From contig DATDRS010000297.1 in the NCBI GenBank assembly GCA_035291605.1, positions 1 to 5,181 on the forward strand: a stretch of 5,181 nt of DNA. Direction: 5' to 3'. Position 1 is the stretch's first letter. Each line of letters starts with the position of its first letter. The notes under the pieces were generated by a model. That model was not told the DNA's origin. It made no database searches and saw nothing but the letters and a program-made list of their open reading frames with translations. This stretch comes from DATDRS01 sp035291605 (lineage in GTDB: Bacteria > Chloroflexota > Anaerolineae > Anaerolineales > UBA6663). Positions 1 through 4,936 of the stretch are shown here, piece after piece. A program made the translations under genes and the position numbers.

Positions 1-646
1 CGATGCCAAGCGGGATGAACAGGAACACCCACCACAGCGACAATAGCAGGGGCACGTTCAGAACGCCTGTATACAGGAAGCCCGGCACTTTGAGCAAATT
101 GAGCAGCGCGAAGAAGAGGGCCGTGGTGGCGATAAAGGGGCGGGGCTGATATTTCTGCAGGAGCAGATACGAGTTGAAGGCCGGGCCGCCGTTGTTGAAC
201 ATGCCGGAAGCCAGCCCGGCCAGCGCCCCGGCGGCGGGAGCGTGCCAGGCTTGCGGCTGGTAGCGCCATTGCGAGATGCGGTCGCTGATGAATTTGTAGG
301 CGACGATGAGCAGCACGAAGATCGCCAGCACGACCCGCAGCGCGTTCGGCGAGAGCTCGGCCAGCAGGAATGTGCCGGCGAGCGCGCCGATCACTCCCGT
401 GGGCAACATCCGCCGCACGAGTTTGCCGTCCCATTCCTGCCAGTACGAGTACACTGCAAAGGCGTCGCCCGCAATCAGCATCGGCAGGAGCACGCCCACC
501 GCCAGCGAAACCGGCAGGACGAGGCTGAGCAGTGGGGTGAGCAGCGCACCCAGCACATTGAAGCCGCCCTTGGTCACGCCGATCATGACGCCCAGCAGCG
601 CGACGACGGCGGCGACGAAGAGTGGATCATGATTAAGTTGAGGCAT
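1..646 (-). CDS. TauE/SafE-family membrane permease (sulfite exporter family), 3' end outside window
   Basis: Reading the minus strand from ATG at 646 gives 215 open codons to the left edge with no stop; family members are usually about 250 residues, so perhaps 35-40 C-terminal residues are missing. The protein is strongly hydrophobic, with about six or seven predicted membrane segments (roughly residues 8-28, 34-62, 79-96, 101-118, 136-152, 172-190 and 197-215). It has the twofold internal repeat of the family: VMIGVTKGGFNVLG near residues 20-33 is echoed by LASGMFNNGGPAF near 145-157. TauE/SafE proteins are inner-membrane carriers implicated in export of sulfite, sulfoacetate or other organic anions; the cargo here is unknown. 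GAGG lies 5 nt upstream of the ATG and supports the start. The start and Shine-Dalgarno lie inside the remnant of an SDR gene, so this gene was probably brought next to the sugar operon by a deletion or rearrangement and need not share its function. Confidence 0.87.
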   Translation of the reverse strand, partial: MPQLNHDPLFVAAVVALLGVMIGVTKGGFNVLGALLTPLLSLVLPVSLAVGVLLPMLIAGDAFAVYSYWQEWDGKLVRRMLPTGVIGALAGTFLLAELSPNALRVVLAIFVLLIVAYKFISDRISQWRYQPQAWHAPAAGALAGLASGMFNNGGPAFNSYLLLQKYQPRPFIATTALFFALLNLLKVPGFLYTGVLNVPLLLSLWWVFLFIPLGI

Positions 647-731
647 GATCGCCTCGGCCAGCGCGCCTCAACGCGCCGCTGCCGCCCGTAACGAAGGCTT
701 TCTGGCCGGAGAGATCGAATAGAGAAGGCAC
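633..731 (-). pseudogene. Remnant of short-chain dehydrogenase/reductase (SDR) N-terminus
   Basis: From a GTG at 731 the minus strand encodes 32 residues before TAA at 633-635. The first 21 match the start of an SDR: a leader containing LFDLSGQKAFVTGG, then SGAL, which is beta-strand 1 plus the TGxxxGxG dinucleotide-binding loop. After Leu21 the frame degrades to RRAGRGDHAST. Shifting one frame restores ALAEAI, the usual start of SDR helix 1; the simplest explanation is loss of one GC dinucleotide in a GC run, turning an expected GRALAEAI into the observed reading. The corrected frame then runs directly into the TauE/SafE start codon. SDRs are normally about 250 residues, so about 90% of the gene is gone. 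It follows xylB in the same orientation and was probably the next enzyme of the sugar operon. A functional short peptide is unlikely but not excluded. Confidence 0.7.
652..655 (-). promoter_or_regulatory. Shine-Dalgarno site for the TauE/SafE gene
   Basis: Minus-strand GAGG lies 5 nt before the ATG at 646. It is part of the GCC GAG GCG codons that would encode Ala-Glu-Ala in the SDR remnant, so the ribosome site appears to derive from former coding sequence. Confidence 0.5.
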
Positions 732-763
732 GGCAATTCTCAATCGCGGATAGCGTGACGCAT

Positions 764-830
764 GTCATGCTGAGCAAAGCGAAGCATCTCCGGGCCAATC
801 GGAGAGACTCTTCGCTTCGCTCAGAGTGAC
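764..830. repeat. Long imperfect palindrome of two hairpin-forming arms downstream of xylB
   Basis: The left arm at 764-792 and the right arm at 800-830 are near reverse complements around a 7-nt loop: GTCA/TGAC, CTGAGC/GCTCAG and AAGCGAAG/CTTCGCTT all pair. Each arm is also a small hairpin: ATGCT(767-771)/AGCAT(783-787) and ACTCT(807-811)/AGAGT(823-827), each with an 11-nt loop. The arms resemble a dispersed repeat (CTGAGCGAAGCGAAG core) that I recall as common in Chloroflexota genomes. It begins 8 nt after the xylB stop. It may stabilise the transcript end or cause Rho-type or partial termination; no U-tract follows on either strand. Confidence 0.75.
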
Positions 831-838
831 AAACTCTC

Positions 839-2368
839 TCACAGCCCTGCCAGTTGATGCATGCTCGGTCGCAGCATGCCGTACAACTCGCAATAGATCA
901 CATAGGCTTTTTCGTAGCGCGGTTGAGTCGTCGGATCGGATGGCGTGCGACCCGCGATGGATACGCACTGGTCAACCGCATCTGCCACGCTCGCAAACTG
1001 CCCCATGCCGACTCCGGCCAACAGGGCCGCGCCATAAGCCGGGCCTTCTTCTGCGCTGAGTGTGACCACTTCCGCGCCGTAGATGTCGGCCTGCATCTGC
1101 CGCCACAACGCGCTGCGCGCGCCGCCGCCCGTCGCGCGGATTTGCTCAATCGGCACGTTCAGTCCGCGCATAATGTCCAACCCGTCGCGCAACGAGTACA
1201 CCACGCCTTCCATCACCGCGCGGATCAAGTGCGCCGTGGTATGGCGCGCGGTCAGCCCCACGAACGCGCCGCGCGCGAGCGGATCGAGATGCGGGGTGCG
1301 CTCCCCAGTGAGATACGGCAAGAACAACAAGCCTTCCGCGCCCGGCGGGACAGCCGCCGCCATTGCCGTGAGTTGGTCATAGGGAAAGCGCAGATCGGCA
1401 TTCCGCATTCCGAAATCTGCATGCCGGAATTCCAAAACGTCTCGGAGCCAGCGGAACGCGCCGCCCGCCGAGAGCGTCACCGCCATCATGTGATACTTTT
1501 GAGGGACGGCGTGGCAGAAGGTGTGCAGGCGGCCCTGCGGATCGAGCGCGATGTTGTCGGAGTGAGCGAAGAGGACGCCGCTCGTGCCGATGCTGCTGCT
1601 GACCACACCCGTGCGCACCACGCCCGTACCAACCGCCGCCGCGGCGTTGTCGCCGCCGCCCGCGATCACAGGCAACCCGGCGGGCAGGCCCAACTCGGCG
1701 GCCACCTCGGGCAGGAGGCTGCCCGTCACGTCCGGGCCTTCCACCACACGCGGCAGCCATTCGCGTCGAATCTCGAGTTTGTCCAGGATCGTGTCGCTGT
1801 AGTCACGCTGGCGCAGATCGAGCAATAACGTCCCGGCGGCATCGGAGGCATCCGTCGCGCGCTCGCCTGTGAGCCGGAATCGGATGTAATCTTTGGGCAG
1901 GAGCACTTGTGCGAGGCGCGCGTAGTTCTCCGGTTCGTGATTGTGGAGCCACAGAATCTTGGGGGCCTGAAAGCCGGTGAGGGCCGGGTTGCCCGCGATC
2001 TCGATCAGCCGGGCTGCGCCGACGCGCCGCGTGATCTCCTCGCATTCGGCGGCGGTGCGCTGATCGTTCCACAACAGGGCGGGCCGAATCACGTCGCCGT
2101 TCTTGTCGAGAAAGACCGCGCCGTGCATCTGGCCGGTGAGGCCCAGCCCCGCCACCGTCCTGCCATCCACGCCCGCTTGCGCGATCACCGCGCGAATCGA
2201 TTCACGCGCGCCGCGCCACCAGTCCGCCGGGTTCTGCTCGCTCCACAGCGGGAATGGCGTATGGAGCGGGTACTCGGCGGTGGCCGTCGCCAACACTTTT
2301 CCGTTCTCATCGCAGAGCAACGTCTTTGCGCCCGTGGTGCCGATGTCAATGCCGAGAAGCATAGTCAT
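839..2368 (-). CDS. xylB: Xylulokinase (FGGY carbohydrate kinase)
   Basis: This 509-residue cytoplasmic enzyme is predicted to phosphorylate D-xylulose with ATP to xylulose 5-phosphate, the entry to the pentose phosphate pathway. Visible motifs: DIGTTGAK at 8-15 (phosphate-1 loop), LTGQMHG at 77-83 (hallmark of xylulokinases within FGGY), LLPKDYIRFRLTG at 156-168 (FGGY signature 1), GGGDNAAAAVG at 237-247 with Asp240 as likely catalytic base, SIGTSG at 259-264 (phosphate 2), LLFLPYLTGERTPHLDP at 347-363 (FGGY signature 2) and ATGGGARSALW at 412-422 (adenosine site). Length fits the family (about 490-510). Residues about 314-329 look like an extra segment encoded by a DNA repeat, in a loop between WLRD and the PPGAEG block. 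It follows the isomerase-like gene by 73 nt, consistent with an isomerase-kinase operon. Met1 and Met3 are both possible starts. A kinase for another ketopentose is possible, but the QMHG motif favours xylulose. Confidence 0.93.
   Translation of the reverse strand: MTMLLGIDIGTTGAKTLLCDENGKVLATATAEYPLHTPFPLWSEQNPADWWRGARESIRAVIAQAGVDGRTVAGLGLTGQMHGAVFLDKNGDVIRPALLWNDQRTAAECEEITRRVGAARLIEIAGNPALTGFQAPKILWLHNHEPENYARLAQVLLPKDYIRFRLTGERATDASDAAGTLLLDLRQRDYSDTILDKLEIRREWLPRVVEGPDVTGSLLPEVAAELGLPAGLPVIAGGGDNAAAAVGTGVVRTGVVSSSIGTSGVLFAHSDNIALDPQGRLHTFCHAVPQKYHMMAVTLSAGGAFRWLRDVLEFRHADFGMRNADLRFPYDQLTAMAAAVPPGAEGLLFLPYLTGERTPHLDPLARGAFVGLTARHTTAHLIRAVMEGVVYSLRDGLDIMRGLNVPIEQIRATGGGARSALWRQMQADIYGAEVVTLSAEEGPAYGAALLAGVGMGQFASVADAVDQCVSIAGRTPSDPTTQPRYEKAYVIYCELYGMLRPSMHQLAGL
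1390..1433. repeat. Repeat-like palindromic insertion inside xylB
   Basis: On the plus strand GCAGAT at 1390-1395 and ATCTGC at 1415-1420 form an inverted repeat enclosing two tandem GCATTCC units (1398-1404, 1405-1411); a perfect GGAATTCC palindrome closes the block at 1426-1433. It encodes about 15 residues of xylB including HADFGMRNADLRF, whose internal echo (HADF / NADL) reflects the DNA repeat. From recall of the family, this loop is normally short between WLRD and the PPG block. The reading frame is kept, so the kinase may tolerate it. Confidence 0.55.
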
Positions 2369-2371
2369 AGG

Positions 2372-2379
2372 CTCACCCC
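2372..2379 (-). promoter_or_regulatory. Shine-Dalgarno site for xylB, start ambiguous
   Basis: Minus-strand GGGGTGAG lies upstream of two in-frame ATGs. The GGTGA core is 4 nt from the ATG at 2368 and 10 nt from the ATG at 2362. Family proteins usually begin close to the LLGIDIG block, which fits either start; the sequence does not decide. ACCC about 7 nt upstream could pair with this site and partly mask it. Confidence 0.5.
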
Positions 2380-2407
2380 AATGTTAGGGTTTGTTCCATG
2401 CGAGCAT

Positions 2408-2436
2408 AGAGATTGCTTCACCAATCTCCAATCTCT
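2408..2436. repeat. Intercistronic inverted repeat with two alternative partners
   Basis: AGAGATTG at 2408-2415 can pair with CAATCTCT at 2429-2436 (8 bp) or, one base shorter, GAGATTG at 2409-2415 with CAATCTC at 2422-2428 (7 bp, 6-nt loop). The two CAATCTC copies are direct repeats 7 nt apart. The block lies between the stop of the isomerase-like gene and the xylB Shine-Dalgarno. It has no U-tract and resembles low-complexity intergenic repeat sequence. Confidence 0.55.
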
Positions 2437-2441
2437 CATCT

Positions 2442-3587
2442 CTATTTCAAGGCCGGCAGGGGCGGCAGTCTGTCGGGCCGGGGCGCGCGGGTGCGGATGA
2501 GGTAGGCCTCGAGCCAGCCGCGCGCTTTGTCCGGGTGATGGGTCGCGTACAGGATCGCCTCGTGGTCGAGGCTGTCGATGCGGTCGTACGCGGCGCGCAG
2601 GGCGTCCATGCTGTTCTTCAAACCCACCTCTACCGGCACCCGCTCCGGGTTGATGTCAATGCCGAAGTAGCCGCGATAGCCGTACATCTTCATCGCGTAC
2701 AGCGTGGCTTCCGCCGCCTCGGGCGAAATCACGCCGACGTTCAAATCCTGATCGTAGTTGCCGAGCGGTTGGCTGTTCCAGTGCGTGTGCGCGAGCCGCC
2801 CGTATTCCATTACCAGGCTGTAGGCGTACGGCAGGTCTTCGTATCCCATGAGCATGTGCCCAACTTCGGGGTTCAGACCGACGAGCGCGTGGCTCTCGCT
2901 CAGCAGTTTGCGGTTTTCCAGATGCTTCAGCATCCCCTCGACTTTCATCCCGAGCAGGATGCCCTCCGAGGTGAGGCCGTACAGGATGTGGCCGCGCGGC
3001 TCGTAGGGCTTGGGCTCGAAGGCGATACGCACACCCGGCACCGCGTCCATCGCCTCGGCCAGCCCGGCGGCGAAGCGATCCCGTGCGGCGACCAAATCCA
3101 TGCCGAAGGCGTTTTCGTAGCCGTCAATCCCCGGCCACACGACGGCGAAGTCGGTGTCGAATTCTTTGTTCAGCCGCAGCGCGTTCTTCGTCCGCTCAAT
3201 CGCCCCGTGGCGGATGGGCTCAATCGGGGACGAAAGGCTGCCCCACTCGTAATCCGCATCCCAGAACAACAGCGGGATCACGGTGAGCAGGCGGATGCCC
3301 GTGTCGCGCGTGAACTGCTTCCACAGGTCGAGATTGTCTTCGTTGATTTCGTTCGGGTAGTGGGCCTCCATCGCCGAGAGACCATACTCTTTGAGGGTCG
3401 CGGCGATGTCCAGCCGGGCCGGGATGTCAATCACGGGCTTGTAGCGGTCGTGAAAGCGCGACTGTGGCGGCGAGAAGAACCACACGCCCGCAGAGAATTT
3501 CAACGCCAACTCAAACGACTTCAGGTGCGCAAGCATCTCGTCGGGCGTACGGCGAGTGGCTTGCGGGCGCAAGTCTACCAAAGGCAT
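2442..3587 (-). CDS. Xylose isomerase-family TIM-barrel protein with an altered metal site
   Basis: This 381-residue protein matches the length of Streptomyces-type class I xylose isomerases (about 388), which interconvert aldoses and ketoses with two divalent metals. By eye against that family I align: Trp151 (W137), Glu191 and Lys193 in FEPKPYEPRG (E181, K183), NPEVGH at 239-244 giving Glu241 and His244 (E217, H220), YDQDL at 278-282 giving Asp279 and Asp281 (D255, D257), and Asp311 (D287). Two positions differ. The third ligand of metal 1 (D245, normally in HIDLN) is His269 in HTHWN. The partner of the ring-opening histidine (D57) appears to be Asn79 next to His76. Aldose-ketose isomerase activity is likely, but the substrate may not be D-xylose. 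GGGAG 7 nt before the ATG supports the start. It lies between an oxidoreductase and xylB in a probable operon, so its product plausibly feeds the kinase. The C-terminal tail is short, lacking the long tetramer arm of bacterial class II enzymes. Confidence 0.85.
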   Translation of the reverse strand: MPLVDLRPQATRRTPDEMLAHLKSFELALKFSAGVWFFSPPQSRFHDRYKPVIDIPARLDIAATLKEYGLSAMEAHYPNEINEDNLDLWKQFTRDTGIRLLTVIPLLFWDADYEWGSLSSPIEPIRHGAIERTKNALRLNKEFDTDFAVVWPGIDGYENAFGMDLVAARDRFAAGLAEAMDAVPGVRIAFEPKPYEPRGHILYGLTSEGILLGMKVEGMLKHLENRKLLSESHALVGLNPEVGHMLMGYEDLPYAYSLVMEYGRLAHTHWNSQPLGNYDQDLNVGVISPEAAEATLYAMKMYGYRGYFGIDINPERVPVEVGLKNSMDALRAAYDRIDSLDHEAILYATHHPDKARGWLEAYLIRTRAPRPDRLPPLPALK

Positions 3588-3594
3588 AGCATGT

Positions 3595-3599
3595 CTCCC
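3595..3599 (-). promoter_or_regulatory. Shine-Dalgarno site for the isomerase-like gene
   Basis: Minus-strand GGGAG lies 7 nt before the ATG at 3587 and fixes that start. Confidence 0.6.
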
Positions 3600-3618
3600 G
3601 TAGCAACAGATTGTGTAT

Positions 3619-3658
3619 CGGATGTGACGGACACGGATGTCCCCATCCGCTACATCCG
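3619..3658. repeat. Nested palindrome built from CGGATG units
   Basis: On the plus strand CGGATGT occurs at 3619-3625 and 3634-3640, with complements CATCCG at 3644-3649 and ACATCCG at 3652-3658. The inner pair forms a perfect 6-bp stem on a TCCC tetraloop; the outer pair adds 7 bp. The element fills most of the 91-nt gap between the oxidoreductase and isomerase-like genes. No U-tract follows, so it is better read as an intercistronic or dispersed repeat than as a terminator. Confidence 0.65.
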
Positions 3659-3678
3659 TTCAGTGATCCGCTGCCGAC

Positions 3679-4875
3679 TCAGTATTTAATCATCACCCGC
3701 TGGCCGCTCTCCGCCGACTGCAGGATCGCGTCGCAGATGACGGCGTTCTTGTAGCCGTCCTCGAACGTCGCGCCATAGGGGGTCACGTCTTTCGTGTTCA
3801 CGATGGCGTCGAGCAGGTGTGTGATCTCGTGGACGAAGGTGTGCTCCCAGCCGATGATGTGCCCGTGCGGCCACCAGTTCGACCAGAAGGGGTGATAGCC
3901 CTCGGTCACCAGCACGTCGTGGAAGCCCTGCGTTTCTTTCGGCGCTTCGCCCACCCAGAACACTTCCATCTCGTTCATGCGCTCGAGGTTGAAGCGGAGG
4001 CTGCCCTTCTCGCCGTTGACCTCGAAGCAGTTGTAGTTCTTGCGGCCCGCCGCGAAGCGCGTCGCCTCCACCGTGCCGATCGCGCCATTCTCGAATTCGA
4101 CCGACGCGACGAAGGCATCGTCCACGTCCACCTTGCCCATGCCTTTGCCGTCCGGCAGCGGGCGCTCTTTGATGAACGTGCGCGCCAGCGCGCTCACGCT
4201 CCGGAACTCGCCGACGAGGAACCGCCCGAGGTCAATGACGTGCGCGCCGAGGTCGCCGAGCGCGCCGCTTCCGGCCACCTTCTTGTCCATCCGCCACCAG
4301 AGCGGCGCGTTGTAGTGGGGCATGATCCACTCTTGCAGGTAAACCGCACGGTAGTGATAGATCTGCCCCAATGCGCCGGACTCGATCAGCATCTTCGCCT
4401 GCCGGATGGCGGGGACAAAGCGGTAGTTGAAGGCGACGGCGTGCTTGACGCCTGCTTTGGTCACGGCCTCGAGCATCGCCGCAGCTTCCTTCGCCGTGCG
4501 CGCGAGCGGCTTCTCGCACAGGATGTGCTTGCCCGCTTTGGCGGCCTCGATGCAGGGATCGGCGTGCGTGTCGTTGGGGCCACCGTTGTCGAACAACTGG
4601 ATGCGGTCGTCCTTGAGCATCTGCCGCCAGTCGGTGTAGTAGCCCTCGTAGCCATAGCGCAGGGCTGCTTCCTTCGCCGCCGCCTCGTCGCGCCCGGCGA
4701 TGGCGATCAATTTGGGGATCGCGGGCGGCGGGTACATCAGATATGGAATTTTCTTGAACGCGTTGGAGTGGGCTTTGCCCATGAAGGCGTAGCCCAGCAT
4801 CCCCACGCCGATTTCGGGCGCGGGCTTTTCGGCCTTGGCCCCGGCCATGGTGGTGAAACCAGCTGCTTCCGACAT
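3679..4875 (-). CDS. Gfo/Idh/MocA-family NAD(P)-dependent oxidoreductase
   Basis: This complete 398-residue protein belongs to a family that oxidises or reduces sugars, inositols and related polyols using NAD(P). The N-terminal Rossmann fold begins with GVGMLGYAFMGKAH at 23-36. CEKPLA at 120-125 carries the conserved lysine (Lys122) of the EKP motif. GDLGAHVIDLGRFLVG at 207-222 provides the conserved Asp208 and His212 of the C-terminal substrate domain. GTVEATRFA at 267-275 and NGEKGSLRF at 287-295 are typical of the C-terminal beta-sheet. A Trp/His-rich stretch near 328-347 (HPFWSNWW, HGHIIGWEH) is distinctive and may line the substrate site. About 20 Ala/Lys-rich residues precede the Rossmann fold; no signal peptide or Tat motif is seen, so the enzyme is probably cytoplasmic. 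An AAGGAGG 5 nt upstream fixes the ATG. The neighbours, an isomerase and a xylulokinase, suggest it acts on a sugar in the same pathway. Its exact substrate is not recognisable. Confidence 0.93.
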   Translation of the reverse strand: MSEAAGFTTMAGAKAEKPAPEIGVGMLGYAFMGKAHSNAFKKIPYLMYPPPAIPKLIAIAGRDEAAAKEAALRYGYEGYYTDWRQMLKDDRIQLFDNGGPNDTHADPCIEAAKAGKHILCEKPLARTAKEAAAMLEAVTKAGVKHAVAFNYRFVPAIRQAKMLIESGALGQIYHYRAVYLQEWIMPHYNAPLWWRMDKKVAGSGALGDLGAHVIDLGRFLVGEFRSVSALARTFIKERPLPDGKGMGKVDVDDAFVASVEFENGAIGTVEATRFAAGRKNYNCFEVNGEKGSLRFNLERMNEMEVFWVGEAPKETQGFHDVLVTEGYHPFWSNWWPHGHIIGWEHTFVHEITHLLDAIVNTKDVTPYGATFEDGYKNAVICDAILQSAESGQRVMIKY

Positions 4876-4880
4876 AGTGT

Positions 4881-4887
4881 CCTCCTT
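4881..4887 (-). promoter_or_regulatory. Consensus Shine-Dalgarno site for the Gfo/Idh/MocA gene
   Basis: Minus-strand AAGGAGG sits 5 nt before the ATG at 4875. It is a full consensus, stronger than those of the other genes here, and rules out the downstream Met10 as the start. Confidence 0.8.
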
Positions 4888-4892
4888 GTCAT

Positions 4893-4934
4893 GGGCTGCG
4901 CCTCACGCCGCCGAGGCGGCGGGGCGCAAGGCCC
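4893..4934. repeat. GC-rich intercistronic hairpin
   Basis: Three nested pairings on the plus strand: GGGC(4893-4896)/GCCC(4931-4934), TGCGCC(4897-4902)/GGCGCA(4923-4928) and CGCCGCC(4906-4912)/GGCGGCG(4915-4921). It begins 2 nt after the LarA-family stop codon and ends a few nt before the Gfo/Idh Shine-Dalgarno. There is no U-tract in the direction of transcription. It could protect the upstream mRNA 3' end or attenuate read-through, making the Gfo/Idh gene expressed at a different level from its upstream neighbour. Confidence 0.65.
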
Positions 4935-4936
4935 GG

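Noticed and set aside
716..743. Possible promoter for TauE/SafE: TTGAGA (738-743) with TATTCG (716-721), 16-nt spacing
   Set aside because: The -35-like box is fair, but the -10-like box matches the consensus at only three of six bases and lies inside former SDR coding sequence.
764..830. Intrinsic terminator after xylB
   Set aside because: The palindrome is strong, but no run of T follows on either strand, so it is recorded as a repeat.
854..1828. 324-codon open frame on the plus strand opposite xylB
   Set aside because: Arg/His/Ala-rich shadow without motifs; xylB has all FGGY signatures on the other strand.
2391..3689. 432-codon open frame on the plus strand opposite the isomerase-like gene
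   Set aside because: Rich in Arg, His and Val with no recognisable motif; it mirrors the codon pattern of the real minus-strand gene, as expected in GC-rich DNA. The minus frame carries clear family motifs.
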